Shown: positions 8,901 to 16,311 of the stretch, piece after piece
Layout of the letters: each line of letters begins with the position of its first letter
Position numbering within the stretch: position 1 is the stretch's first letter
Source of the DNA: Xylophilus ampelinus
Lineage (GTDB): Bacteria; Pseudomonadota; Gammaproteobacteria; Burkholderiales; Burkholderiaceae_C
Assembly: GCF_901875635.1 (NCBI RefSeq)
Contig: NZ_CABFMN010000110.1
Span: 1-45,866 of the forward strand
DNA length: 45,866 nt
Direction of reading: 5' to 3'
Program-made: the position numbers and the translations under genes
Notes under the pieces: model-generated
Databases searched by the model: none
What the model was told of the DNA's origin: nothing
What the model saw: the letters and a program-made list of their open reading frames with translations, nothing else

Positions 8901-9963
8901 CGGCCTTGGGCTTGGAGCCGCGGCCGGTGGCGCCCTCGTCTCGGATTTCGCCGCCGGCACCGGTGGACGCGCCCGGGAAGGGCGAGATCGCCGTCGGGTG
9001 GTTGTGCGTCTCCACCTTCATCAGCACATGGTGCGTCGCGCTATCCTTTTGATAGCTGGGTACGCCCGCCCCGCCTGCGTTGGAGGCCGATTTGGCCATG
9101 AAACGCTCGATGGCGTGGCCTTCCATCACCGAGGCGTTGTCGGCGTAGGCGATGACGGTGTGCTGGGGGTTCGTGGCATGTGTGTGGCGGATCATGCCGA
9201 ACAGGCTCCTGTCCTGGCGCACGCCGTCGATGGTGAAGTCGGCGTTGAAGATCTTGTGCCGGCAGTGCTCGCTGTTGGCCTGCGCGAACATCATCAGCTC
9301 GACATCGGTGGGGTTGCGGCCCAGCTTGGTGAAGGCCTCGACCAGGTAGTCGATCTCGTCCTCGGCCAGCGCGAGGCCGAAGCCCGTGTTGGCCGCCTCC
9401 AGCGCCGCGCGGCCGCCCGTCAGCACGTCGACGTGCGCCATGGGCTGCGGCGGCAGTTCCGAGAACAGCGCGGCGGCGCCCTCGACCGACGGCAGCACCG
9501 ACTCGGTCATGCGGTCGTGCAGCAGGCCCGCCACTTCGGCCAGCGCCTCGCCCTCGAGCACCGGCGCCTTGCCCAGCAGCGGCGCCTTGAGGTGGACGAA
9601 GTACTGCGTCACCCGCTCCACCCGGCGCAGCGCCAGGCCGCAGTTGTGGGCGATGTCGGTGGCCTTCGAGGCCCAGGGCGAGACGGTGCCCAGGCGCGGC
9701 GTGACGACGAGGCTGGCACCGTCCACGGTGCCTGCGTCGAAAGGGTCGCCGTAGGTCAGCAGGGCCGCGAACCGGTCGCGGACCGCAGCGTCGAGCGCCG
9801 TTTCGGTGAGCACCAGGTGCACGAAGCGCGCACTCAAGGCCGCGATCTTCGGCTCGATGGCCTGCAGCCTGGGCAGCAACTGGCGCGCCCGGAAATCGCT
9901 CAGCGCCGCGCCCCCCTCGAAAACAGTCACGACGGGGGTGGCGGTGTGGGCGGGCAGCGTCAC
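5926..9963 (-). CDS. purL: Phosphoribosylformylglycinamidine synthase, single-chain type
   Basis: 1345 residues, the long proteobacterial form. It converts FGAR, ATP and glutamine to FGAM in de novo purine synthesis. Order: an N-terminal PurS-like part (1-170), the linker, two AIRS-type ATP-binding halves with [52 protein letters not shown] and HDRSDGGL, and a C-terminal glutaminase with the nucleophile in GVCNGCQMF (about Cys1189) and PHPER (His about 1310). The start codon is GTG at 9963 without a clear ribosome binding site. Two repeat copies lie inside it: residues about 287-308, just before KVETHNHP, and about 1065-1085, in the linker before the glutaminase domain. Both keep the frame. 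It is divergent from map, with overlapping promoter signals between them. Confidence 0.97.
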   Translation of the reverse strand: MTLPAHTATPVVTVFEGGAALSDFRARQLLPRLQAIEPKIAALSARFVHLVLTETALDAAVRDRFAALLTYGDPFDAGTVDGASLVVTPRLGTVSPWASKATDIAHNCGLALRRVERVTQYFVHLKAPLLGKAPVLEGEALAEVAGLLHDRMTESVLPSVEGAAALFSELPPQPMAHVDVLTGGRAALEAANTGFGLALAEDEIDYLVEAFTKLGRNPTDVELMMFAQANSEHCRHKIFNADFTIDGVRQDRSLFGMIRHTHATNPQHTVIAYADNASVMEGHAIERFMAKSASNAGGAGVPSYQKDSATHHVLMKVETHNHPTAISPFPGASTGAGGEIRDEGATGRGSKPKAGLTGFTVSRLWDGSFGKPEHIASPLQIMTEGPLGGAAFNNEFGRPNLLGYFREYEQTVASDVDTLQRGYHKPIMIAGGLGQIDAIQTKKIPFPAGTLLIQLGGPGMRIGMGGGAASSMATGANAAELDFDSVQRGNPEIERRAQEVINHCWQQGEANPILAIHDVGAGGLSNAFPELTNDAGRGARFDLRAVPLEESGLAPKEIWSNESQERYVLAIAPESLEQFRAFCERERCPFAVVGVATEERQLKVVDETAGAKDQPVDMPMDVLLGKPPKMHRDVQAIRRRFQPLELTGVELQKAAIDVLSHPTVASKRFLVTIGDRTVGGLTHRDQMVGPWQVPVADCAVTLADYQGFAGEAMSMGERTPLAAMDAAASGRMAVAEAITNLLAAPIELKRVKLSANWMAACGEPGEDAALYETVQAVGMELCPALGVSIPVGKDSLSMRTQWEEGGEKKKVSSPVSLIVTAFASLDDVRGTLTPQLDATTDDTTLVLIDLGRGQHRMGGSILAQTLNQTGDRVPDLDDPQLLVKLVAAVNQLRAEGKVLAMHDRSDGGLFATAAEMAFAGHVGVALNVDLLVTEGDGISDSRMETGDAKNWAQQVSARREELTLKALFSEELGMVLQVRTAERNAVMQTLRAHGLSAFSHFVGKTRPQSSPLDVGKGKLEVWRDTKAVFSATLADLHQVWDSVSWKICRERDNPECADAEHAAAGEPNDPGAHVLLAEGAIENVAAPFLGGARPKVAILREQGVNSHVEMAYAFTEAGFEAFDVHMTDLQAGRADLADFKGVVACGGFSYGDTLGAGIGWARSITFNPALAEQFARFFGRADTFGLGVCNGCQMFAELADIIPGAQDWPRFTTNRSERFEARLSMVEVLESPSLFFQGMAGSRLPIAVAHGEGYANFKYRGNADKAIAAMRFVDNAGVATERYPFNPNGSPAGLSAITTADGRFTAMMPHPERVFRNVQMSWTSGDVSDFSPWIRLWRNARRWVG
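6710..6771 (-). repeat. Dispersed palindrome-ended repeat, copy A2, inside purL
   Basis: On the reverse strand it begins GAGCCGAATGACCCCGGAGCG and ends GGTGCTATCGAAAACGTAGC, matching the consensus ends with a diverged centre. It is in sense orientation relative to purL and encodes residues about 1065-1085 (EPNDPGAHV...GAIENVA) in the linker that joins the second AIRS unit to the glutaminase domain. Confidence 0.7.
9040..9103 (-). repeat. Dispersed palindrome-ended repeat, copy A3, inside purL
   Basis: On the reverse strand: TTTCATGGCCAAATCGGCC at the start and CAGCTATCAAAAGGATAGC at the end, with the usual spacing. It encodes purL residues about 287-308 ([20 protein letters not shown]), read in a different frame from copy A2, directly before the conserved KVETHNHPT motif. 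Confidence 0.75.
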
Positions 9964-10043
9964 GGTGTTGGGGCCTGGGGCCGGCAGAAGATGGAGATTT
10001 GCGCCGAACGACCGCTGACTGGGGCCATCCGGGAGAACCCGGC

Positions 10044-10049
10044 ATTTTA
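10044..10049 (-). promoter_or_regulatory. Possible -10 element for purL
   Basis: On the reverse strand TAAAAT lies 80 bases before the purL start codon, inside the 110-base gap shared with map. It overlaps the region that would hold the map -35, so the two divergent promoters would compete or be co-regulated. No clean -35 was found. Confidence 0.3.
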
Positions 10050-10061
10050 CGGGCCGAATGG

Positions 10062-10067
10062 GATAAT
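10062..10067 (+). promoter_or_regulatory. -10-like hexamer placed 6 nt before map start
   Basis: GATAAT (5 of 6 matches to TATAAT) is separated by exactly six bases from the map ATG at 10074. Initiation at the usual distance would put the first transcribed base at the A of the start codon. No spaced Shine-Dalgarno sequence is present (only AGG touching the ATG). Confidence 0.45.
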
Positions 10068-10073
10068 CGCAGG

Positions 10074-10892
10074 ATGAGCATCACCTACCACGATCCGGCC
10101 AGCCTGGGCGACATGCGCACGGCCTGCCGGCTCGCTTCCGAAGTGCTGGACTACCTCACGCCCTTCGTGAAGCCGGGCGTCACGACCAACGAGATCGACC
10201 GCCTCGCCGCCGAATACATTGTCAAGCAGGGCACCACCTCCGCCACGGTGGGGTACATGGGCGCCAGCAGCGTGCCCTTCCCGAAGTCGCTGTGCACCTC
10301 GGTCAACCACGTGGTGTGCCACGGCATCCCCGACGACAAGCCGCTGAAGAAGGGCGACATCATGAACATCGATGTCACCGTCATCTACAACGGCTGGTTC
10401 GGCGACAACAGCCGGATGTTCGTGGTCGGCGACGCGTCCATCGCGGCCAAGCGCCTGTGCCAGGTCACCTTCGAGGCCATGTGGCACGGCATCCTGCAGG
10501 TCAAGCCCGGCGCGCACCTGGGCGACGTGGGCCACGCGATCCAGAAGTTCGCCGAGGGCAACGGCTACTCGGTGGTGCGCGAGTTCTGCGGCCACGGCGT
10601 GGGCCGCACCTTCCATGCCGAGCCGCAGGTGCTGCACTACGGCCGCCCGGGCACCATGGAAGAGCTCAAGCCCGGCATGATCTTCACCATCGAACCCATG
10701 ATCAACATGGGCAAGCGCGACATCAAGGAAGACCACAAGGCCGGCAAGTACGACGGCTGGACCATCGTCACGCGCGACCGCTCGCTGTCGGCGCAATGGG
10801 AGCACACGGTGCTGGTCACCGACACCGGCTACGAGGTGCTGACGCTCTCGGCGGGCAGCCCGCCGCCGCCGGCCTTCGTGACCGCCGGCTGA
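10074..10892 (+). CDS. map: Type I methionine aminopeptidase
   Basis: 272 residues. It removes the initiator methionine from new proteins whose second residue is small. Motifs: [14 protein letters not shown] (His of the active site), the metal ligands in [44 protein letters not shown], and the last Glu in [11 protein letters not shown]. The ATG at 10074 follows a GATAAT hexamer by six bases, suggesting a leaderless transcript; an upstream in-frame extension (from 9999) crosses the promoter and is not conserved-looking. The short C-terminal extension with SPPPPAF is slightly longer than in E. coli. It is followed after 65 bases by glnD on the same strand. Confidence 0.97.
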   Translation: MSITYHDPASLGDMRTACRLASEVLDYLTPFVKPGVTTNEIDRLAAEYIVKQGTTSATVGYMGASSVPFPKSLCTSVNHVVCHGIPDDKPLKKGDIMNIDVTVIYNGWFGDNSRMFVVGDASIAAKRLCQVTFEAMWHGILQVKPGAHLGDVGHAIQKFAEGNGYSVVREFCGHGVGRTFHAEPQVLHYGRPGTMEELKPGMIFTIEPMINMGKRDIKEDHKAGKYDGWTIVTRDRSLSAQWEHTVLVTDTGYEVLTLSAGSPPPPAFVTAG

Positions 10893-10957
10893 CCGTGCGC
10901 GCCGCCCCGCCCGCCGCGCCGAGTCGCGCCTCCGGCCACGGTCCGCGAGGCTGACGC

Positions 10958-13579
10958 ATGGCCTTTTCCGTGGTCGTCGACCTGCCCGCCACCCTGCGCG
11001 ACGAGCTGCGCACGCGCAAGAGCGCCCTCTTCGACCGGCTGCGCTCGCCCACCGGCGTGCGCAACATCCACAGCCTGCTGCGCGGCATGGCCGGCGCCGC
11101 CGACGAAGCGCTGCGCGCGCTGTGGCAGGACGCCGGCTTCGGCAACGCCTTCGCCCTGGTCGCCGTGGGTGGCTACGGGCGCGGCGAGCTGTTCCCGTAC
11201 TCCGACGTCGACGTGCTGCTGCTGCTGCCCTCGGCACCCGAGGGCGCGGCCGATGGCGACACCGGTGGCATCGCCCCGCAGCGCCTGGAAGCCTTCATCG
11301 GCCGCTGCTGGGACGCGGGCCTGGAGATCGGCTCCAGCGTCCGCAGCGTCGACGAGTGCCTGGCCGAGGCGGCCAAGGACGTCACGGTCCAGACTTCGCT
11401 GCTGGAATCGCGCCTGATCACCGGCAACCGGCGCCTGTACGACGAATTCCGGCAGCGTTTCGACGGCAGCATCGACCCGCAGGCCTTCTTCGCGGCCAAG
11501 TCGCAGGAGATGCGGCACCGCCACCACAAGTACGACGACACGCCGTACGCGCTCGAGCCCAACTGCAAGGAATCGCCCGGCGGCTTGCGCGACCTGCAGA
11601 CCGTGCGCTGGGTGGCGCAGGCGGCCGGCTTCGGCCAGCGCTGGGACGACTACGCGAAGAACGGGCTGGCCACGCCCTTCGAGGTGTTGCAGATCAAGCG
11701 CAACGAGGCGACGCTGTCGCTGATCCGCGCGCGCCTGCACGTGGTGGCCAACCGGCGCGAGGACCGGCTGGTGTTCGACCTGCAGACCGCGGTGGCCAGC
11801 ACCTTCGGCTACGAGGGCGGCCAGCGCAAGGCCAGCGAGGCCTTGATGCGGCGCTACTACTGGGCGGCCAAGGCGGTGACGCAGCTCACCGAGATCCTGA
11901 TGCTCAACATCGCCGAGCGGCTCAACCCGCAGTCGGCCACGCTCACGCGCATCAACGACCGTTTCTTCGAGAAGGCCGGCACCATCGAGGTGGCGAGCGA
12001 CGACCTGTACATCCGCGAGCCGCACGCGATCCTCGAAACCTTCCTGCTCTACCAGAAGACCGTGGGCGTCAACGGCCTGTCGGCCCGAACGCTGCGCGCG
12101 CTCTACAACGCGCGCCACGTCATGGACAGCCGCTTCAGCAACGACCACGTCAACCACGTGACCTTCATGCGCATGCTGGTGGAGCCGCGCGGCATCACGC
12201 ATGCCATGCGGCTGATGAACCAGACCTCGGTGCTGGGCCGCTACCTGCGCGTGTTCCGCAAGATCGTGGGGCAGATGCAGCACGACCTGTTCCACGTCTA
12301 CACCGTGGACCAGCACATCCTGATGGTGCTGCGCAACGTGCGGCGCTTCTTCATCGCCGAGCATGCGCACGAGTACCCCTTCTGCTCGCAGCTGGCGGCC
12401 GGCTGGGACAAGCCCTGGATCCTCTACGTCGCGGCCCTCTTCCACGACATCGCCAAGGGCCGCGGCGGCGACCACTCGGAGCTCGGCGCGCGCGACGTGC
12501 ACCGCTTCTGCAGGCAGCACGGCATCGAGCGCGAGGACGCGAAGCTGATCGAGTTCCTCGTCGCCGAGCACCTGGTCATGAGCACCGTGGCGCAGAAGCA
12601 GGACCTGTCCGCCCCCGAGGTGATCGCCGCCTTCGCGCGCCGCGTGGGCAACGAGCGCTACCTCACCGCCCTGTACCTGCTGACGGTGGCCGACATCCGC
12701 GGCACCTCGCCGCGCGTGTGGAACGCCTGGAAGGGCAAGCTGCTGGAAGACCTGTACCGCTACACCTCGCGCGTGTTGGGCGGGCGCATGCCCGACCCCG
12801 ACGCCGAGGTCGAGGCCCGCAAGCGCGAGGCGCTGGCCGAGATCAAGCTCAACGCCCTGCCCTTCGACGCCCACAAGGCGCTGTGGGACACGCTGGACGT
12901 GGGCTACTTCATGCGCCACGACGCCGGCGAGATCGCGTGGCATGCCAAGAAGCTGTCGCGCTTCGTGCCGCCGAAGAACGTGCCGGTCGACCCGCATGCG
13001 CCGGCCATCGTGCGCGCGCGGCTGTCGCCGCTGGGCGAAGGACTGCAGGTGGTGGTGTACACGCCCGACCAGACCGACCTCTTCGCACGCATCTGCGGCT
13101 ACTTCGACCAGGCCTCGTTCAGCATCCTGGACGCGCGCGTTCACACGGCCAGCAACGGCTACGCGCTCGACACCTTCCAGGTCGTGACCACCTTCCTGCC
13201 GGAGCACTACCGCGAGCTGATCAGCATGGTCGAGACCGACCTCGCCCAGACACTGAACACCGCCGGCGAGCTGCCGCCGCCGAGCCGCGGACGCGTGTCG
13301 CGGCGCGTGAAGAGCTTCCCGATCCGCCCGCGCGTGAACCTCACGCCCGACGAGAAGGCGCAGCGCTGGCTGCTGAGCATCTCGGCCAGCGACCGGGTCG
13401 GGCTGCTCTATTCGGTGGCGCGCGTGCTGGCACGGCACCACCTGAACCTGCAGCTGGCGAAGGTCAGCACGCTGGGCGAGCGTGTGGAAGACAGCTTCCT
13501 CATCAGCGGGCCCGAGTTGCAGGGGCAGAAGGCACAGCTCGCGATCGAGACCGAGCTGCTCGAGGCACTCGACGCCTGA
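10958..13579 (+). CDS. glnD: [Protein-PII] uridylyltransferase/uridylyl-removing enzyme
   Basis: 873 residues, full length. It senses glutamine and adds or removes UMP on PII proteins, controlling nitrogen assimilation. Order: nucleotidyltransferase domain with GGYGRGELFPYSDVDVLLLL (about 71-90), PII-uridylyltransferase helical domain with NCKESPGGLRDLQTV (about 203-217), the HD domain with FHDIAKGRGGDHSELGA (about 495-511), and two ACT domains (about 690-765 and 805-873; VVVYTPDQTDLFARICGYF and SASDRVGLLYSVARVL). The ATG at 10958 has GAGG 8 nt upstream. It lies after map, an order seen in other Burkholderiales from memory, and is convergent with hom; a repeat copy occupies the space between the two stops. 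Confidence 0.98.
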   Translation: MAFSVVVDLPATLRDELRTRKSALFDRLRSPTGVRNIHSLLRGMAGAADEALRALWQDAGFGNAFALVAVGGYGRGELFPYSDVDVLLLLPSAPEGAADGDTGGIAPQRLEAFIGRCWDAGLEIGSSVRSVDECLAEAAKDVTVQTSLLESRLITGNRRLYDEFRQRFDGSIDPQAFFAAKSQEMRHRHHKYDDTPYALEPNCKESPGGLRDLQTVRWVAQAAGFGQRWDDYAKNGLATPFEVLQIKRNEATLSLIRARLHVVANRREDRLVFDLQTAVASTFGYEGGQRKASEALMRRYYWAAKAVTQLTEILMLNIAERLNPQSATLTRINDRFFEKAGTIEVASDDLYIREPHAILETFLLYQKTVGVNGLSARTLRALYNARHVMDSRFSNDHVNHVTFMRMLVEPRGITHAMRLMNQTSVLGRYLRVFRKIVGQMQHDLFHVYTVDQHILMVLRNVRRFFIAEHAHEYPFCSQLAAGWDKPWILYVAALFHDIAKGRGGDHSELGARDVHRFCRQHGIEREDAKLIEFLVAEHLVMSTVAQKQDLSAPEVIAAFARRVGNERYLTALYLLTVADIRGTSPRVWNAWKGKLLEDLYRYTSRVLGGRMPDPDAEVEARKREALAEIKLNALPFDAHKALWDTLDVGYFMRHDAGEIAWHAKKLSRFVPPKNVPVDPHAPAIVRARLSPLGEGLQVVVYTPDQTDLFARICGYFDQASFSILDARVHTASNGYALDTFQVVTTFLPEHYRELISMVETDLAQTLNTAGELPPPSRGRVSRRVKSFPIRPRVNLTPDEKAQRWLLSISASDRVGLLYSVARVLARHHLNLQLAKVSTLGERVEDSFLISGPELQGQKAQLAIETELLEALDA

Positions 13580-13586
13580 GCGCCGC

Positions 13587-13650
13587 TTTCGAGCCGAATC
13601 GGGCTGCAGCGCCTGTCCGGCGGGCGCGAGCAGCTATCGTTTTCATAGCA
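13587..13650 (+). repeat. Dispersed palindrome-ended repeat, copy A4, intergenic glnD/hom
   Basis: Complete copy in consensus orientation: TTTCGAGCCGAATCGGGCTG at the start, GCGCGAGCAGCTATCG near the end, closing with TTTTCATAGC. The tail is a palindrome, GCTAT(C/G)NTTTTCATAGC-like. It sits between the convergent stops of glnD (13579) and hom (13661), where no ordinary terminator is visible. Confidence 0.8.
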
Positions 13651-13660
13651 AGCCAGTCGA

Positions 13661-15022
13661 TCAGGCGTCCAGCGTCTCCACGGGCAGCGCCTTGACCGTC
13701 CCCCGCACCGCGGGATGGACGGCCAGCGCCCGCAGGGCGTCGTCCAGCGTGGCCTGCACGAGCGATTCCGTCAGGCACAGCGCTTCGGGCGCTTCGGCGG
13801 GAGCACCGTCGGCCCACGCCGCCCGTCGCAGCGGCACACCCTGTGCGGCCAGAGCGCCCTCCAGCACCGCCAGGTCCTGACCGGCGACCAGTGGCACCCG
13901 GAGCCAGCGCAGCCCGCGACCCGCTGCGCGGGGCAGCACCGGCAACGCTTCGGTGGCATGGGGATGCACGCCCAGGTGCGGCACCTGCTGCGCCGGTGGC
14001 ACGCCGGCCTGCCGCGCCACGTCGACCAGATCGGCAATGACGGCCGAGGCGGTCTGCTCCGCGCCGGCCCCGGCGCCGTAGTACATCGTCACGCCCGCCG
14101 CGTCGCCCTTGACCATGACGCCGTTCATCGAGCCGTTGACCTGCGCCAGCAGATGCGTCGCCGGCACCAGCGCGGGCTGCACGCGCAGCTCCACGCCCTC
14201 GGGCGTGCGGCGCGCCACGCCCAGCAGCTTGATGCGAAAGCCGAGCTGCTCGGCGCCACGCACGTCGGCCGCCTCCAGGCCGTCGATGCCTTCGACCTCC
14301 ACGTCGGCGAAGCGCAGCGGCATGCCGAAGGCATTGGCGGCCAGCAGGGTGAGCTTGTGGGCGGCGTCGACGCCCTGCACGTCGAAGGCCGGGTCGGCCT
14401 CGGCGTAGCCGAGCGCCTGCGCCTCGCCCAGCGCCTCGGCGAAGCCCATCCCCTCGTCGCGCATCTTGCTCAGGATGAAGTTGCTGGTGCCGTTGATGAT
14501 GCCGGCCAGCCATTCGACGCGGTTGGCGACCAGGCCTTCGCGCAATGCCTTGACGATCGGGATGCTCACGGCCACCGCGCCTTCGTAGGCCACCGCCACG
14601 CCGCGCGCCCGCGCCGCGGCAAAGATCTCCTCACCGTGCACTGCGAGCAGTGCCTTGTTGGCCGTCACCACATGCTTGCCGTGCGCGATGGCCGCCAGCA
14701 CCCAGTCGCGCGCCGGCCCGGTGCCGCCGGCCGCCTCGACCACCACGTCGACCGCGGGGTGGGTCGCGATCTCGAAGGGATCGGCCGTGACCGGTACCGC
14801 CGGGCCGACGATGCGCGCCGCACGCGGCAGGTCGCGTGCCGCCACGGCCACGATCTCGATGCCGCGGCCGGCGCGTGCCGCGATCAGCCGCTGGTTGCGT
14901 GCCAGCACGCGGAAGGTCCCGCCGCCCACGGTGCCGATGCCGATCATGCCCACGCGCAGCGCACGGGTGGCGGCCGGCAGCAGGCCGGGGGCTTCGAGGG
15001 ACGGAACGGGATCGCGGTACAT
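13661..15022 (-). CDS. hom: Homoserine dehydrogenase with ACT-like C-terminus
   Basis: 453 residues. It reduces aspartate semialdehyde to homoserine with NAD(P)H, the branch point to Thr, Met and Ile. Seen: nucleotide-binding VGMIGIGTVGGGTF (about residues 24-37), VTANKALLA (about 118), the core AYEGAVAVSIPIVKALREG, the family signature GIINGTSNFILSKM, and EADPAFDVQGVDAAHKL. After about residue 345 a shorter regulatory region with HPHATEALPVLP follows. The ATG at 15022 has AGGAG 7 nt upstream. A 233-base leader with a Thr/Ile peptide, hairpins and a terminator precedes it, so it is probably under attenuation by charged tRNA levels. No thrC follows in this window; the gene meets glnD tail to tail. 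Confidence 0.96.
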   Translation of the reverse strand: MYRDPVPSLEAPGLLPAATRALRVGMIGIGTVGGGTFRVLARNQRLIAARAGRGIEIVAVAARDLPRAARIVGPAVPVTADPFEIATHPAVDVVVEAAGGTGPARDWVLAAIAHGKHVVTANKALLAVHGEEIFAAARARGVAVAYEGAVAVSIPIVKALREGLVANRVEWLAGIINGTSNFILSKMRDEGMGFAEALGEAQALGYAEADPAFDVQGVDAAHKLTLLAANAFGMPLRFADVEVEGIDGLEAADVRGAEQLGFRIKLLGVARRTPEGVELRVQPALVPATHLLAQVNGSMNGVMVKGDAAGVTMYYGAGAGAEQTASAVIADLVDVARQAGVPPAQQVPHLGVHPHATEALPVLPRAAGRGLRWLRVPLVAGQDLAVLEGALAAQGVPLRRAAWADGAPAEAPEALCLTESLVQATLDDALRALAVHPAVRGTVKALPVETLDA

Positions 15023-15025
15023 GGA

Positions 15026-15089
15026 CTTCTCCTGACGACAAAAAACAAACCCGGCTGCCGGGCCGGGTGGGTCAGTCGTTCGGGAGAAG
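15026..15089 (-). promoter_or_regulatory. Long-range stem covering the hom ribosome binding site
   Basis: In the transcript, CUUCUCC (15089-15083) can pair with GGAGAAG (15032-15026) and ACGAC (15079-15075) with GUCGU (15039-15035), 12 base pairs interrupted by a small internal loop. The right half includes the AGGAG ribosome binding site of hom, and the stem encloses the terminator hairpin. If it forms, it would block hom translation as well as stabilise the terminator. This is read from complementarity only; folding energies were not computed. Confidence 0.5.
15041..15068 (-). terminator. Leader terminator (attenuator) of hom
   Basis: In the transcript, ACCCGGC and GCCGGGT form a 7-bp GC-rich stem around a 6-base loop, followed by TTGTTTTTT. 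It ends 18 bases before the hom ATG, in the position of a transcription attenuator rather than of a terminator for an upstream gene. Confidence 0.8.
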
Positions 15090-15097
15090 ATCGATCA

Positions 15098-15142
15098 CCA
15101 GGTGGCTGCCGGAACGGGCCACCTGCACGAGCTCAGGTGGCC
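15098..15142 (-). promoter_or_regulatory. Mutually exclusive hairpins in the hom leader
   Basis: Three segments share the same 8-9 base core: GGCCACCTG (15142-15134), CAGGTGGCC (15125-15117) and GCCACCTGG (15106-15098), given 5' to 3' in the transcript. Segment 2 can pair perfectly with either segment 1 or segment 3, not both. Segment 1 overlaps the last Thr codon and stop of the leader peptide, so a ribosome stalled at the Thr codons would free segment 2 to pair with 3. How this pairing opens the terminator is not clear, because the terminator stem is self-contained. Confidence 0.65.
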
Positions 15143-15165
15143 GTGGCGGTAATCGAAATCATCAT
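15133..15165 (-). CDS. Thr/Ile-rich leader peptide of hom
   Basis: Ten codons read MMISITATAT then TGA. Three Thr and two Ile codons among ten residues, immediately before alternative hairpins and a terminator upstream of homoserine dehydrogenase, are what a threonine/isoleucine attenuator needs; compare ThrL of E. coli, which is also Thr/Ile-rich. The ribosome binding site is weak (GGAC about 6 nt before the first ATG; the second ATG may be the true start). It is too short to be recognised by composition, so the call rests on content and position. Confidence 0.65.
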   Translation of the reverse strand: MMISITATAT

Positions 15166-15261
15166 TCGTGCGTCCGGTGTCCGCCGGGCGGCGGACGGCA
15201 TCGCACGGCCCGGGCGGGCGGCGGATGCAGGCTGGAACGGGTGGCACGGCATGGAGCGGCG

Positions 15262-15267
15262 AGTATA
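15262..15267 (-). promoter_or_regulatory. -10 element of the hom promoter
   Basis: TATACT on the reverse strand (5 of 6 matches) lies 10 bases past the stop of the upstream permease gene and about 95 bases before the leader peptide. It would give a leader of about 230 nt. The -35 is poor. Confidence 0.45.
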
Positions 15268-15276
15268 GGGCGGGTT

Positions 15277-16311
15277 TCACGGGGCGCTCGCCAGATGCCG
15301 CTCCAGCCAGGCGCTGTAGCGCGACAGGCTGAAGCACAGCACCCAGTAGACGGCCGCGATGAAGAGGTAGCCCTCGAGGTAGAACGGCCGCCAGGTCGGG
15401 TCGCCGCCCAGCGCCAGGCCCAGCGCGCCGGTCAACTCGAACAGGCCGACGATGGTGACGAGCGAGGTGTCCTTGAGCGTGCCCACGACGTTGTTGGTCA
15501 GCGCGGGCACGACCAGGCGCAGCGCCTGCGGCAGCACGATGTCGCGCTGCACCGGCCAGCGGCCGAAGCCCAGCGCCATCGCGGCCTCTGTCTGGCCGCG
15601 CGGCACCGCCTGCAGGCCGCCGCGGATGATCTCGGCCAGGTAGGCGGCCACGAACAGGCTCAGGCCGGCCAGCACGCGCACCAGCACGTCGGGCTTCCAG
15701 CCTGTGGGCCACAGCAGCGGCAGCAGGTACGAGGCCATGAACAGCACCGAAATGAGCGGCACGCCGCGGATCAGTTCCACGTAGGTCGCCGCCAGCCCGC
15801 GCACCGCCGGCCAGGGCGCGCGCCGCGCCAGCGCGAGCACCAGCGCCAGCGGGAAGGCCAGCGCCAGCCCGACCACGGCCAGGCCGATGGTCAGCGGCAG
15901 TCCGCCCCATCGGCTGGTAGGCACCTGCGACAGCCCGGCCACGCCGCCGAACATCAGCAGCACCGCGACGGCCAGCGTGCCCAGCCACAGCGGCAGCAGC
16001 CACCAGCGCCAGCAGCGCGGCCAGGCGCTCAGCAGGGTCGTGGCCGACAGCAGCGTCACCGCGATGGCCGGCCGCCATTGCTCCTCGTAGGGATAGCGGC
16101 CGAAGAGCATGGGCCGCCACTTCTCGGCGATGACGCCCCAGCAGGCGCCGCGATGTACCGCGCGGCAGGCCTCGGCGTCCGGACGGAACACCGCGTGCAG
16201 CAGCGCCCAGTCGATGGCATGCCAGGCCGCCCAGCCCAGCGCGGCCAGCAGCAGCAGGCTCACGGCAGCGCGCGCCGGCGAGCCGAAGAGTTCCGCGCGC
16301 CAGCCCGTCAT
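15277..16311 (-). CDS. aapM: Polar amino-acid ABC transporter permease, AapM/BztC-like
   Basis: 344 residues from the ATG at 16311, which overlaps the stop of the preceding permease gene (ATGA). It has an N-terminal helix (about 13-33), several more hydrophobic segments, and a C-terminal permease domain: TYVELIRGVPLISVLFMASYLLPLL, a EIIRGGLQAVPRGQTEAAMALGFGRWPVQRDIVLPQALR coupling loop (EAA motif) near residues 235-275 and LVVPALTNNVVGTLKDTSL. This is the M component of Aap/Bzt-type importers for glutamate, aspartate and other L-amino acids. No ATP-binding partner follows; the next feature is the hom promoter. Confidence 0.9.
   Translation of the reverse strand: MTGWRAELFGSPARAAVSLLLLAALGWAAWHAIDWALLHAVFRPDAEACRAVHRGACWGVIAEKWRPMLFGRYPYEEQWRPAIAVTLLSATTLLSAWPRCWRWWLLPLWLGTLAVAVLLMFGGVAGLSQVPTSRWGGLPLTIGLAVVGLALAFPLALVLALARRAPWPAVRGLAATYVELIRGVPLISVLFMASYLLPLLWPTGWKPDVLVRVLAGLSLFVAAYLAEIIRGGLQAVPRGQTEAAMALGFGRWPVQRDIVLPQALRLVVPALTNNVVGTLKDTSLVTIVGLFELTGALGLALGGDPTWRPFYLEGYLFIAAVYWVLCFSLSRYSAWLERHLASAP

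Noticed and set aside
9040..9103. Repeat copies as ends of an insertion sequence
   Set aside because: No transposase gene, no matched inverted pair at a fixed distance, and no visible target duplication.
5875..10077. A 1400-codon open frame on the forward strand opposite purL
   Set aside because: Very GC-rich codons leave long antisense frames open; the product is His/Arg/Gln-rich without motifs, and purL on the other strand is certain.
10829..13441. An 870-codon reverse frame opposite glnD
   Set aside because: Shadow frame; no motif, composition typical of antisense GC-rich DNA, glnD is complete on the forward strand.
13630..13650. Palindromic tail of repeat A4 as a terminator between glnD and hom
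   Set aside because: The stem is short and AT-rich with no T tract after it; the same tail occurs inside genes, so it cannot be a routine terminator.
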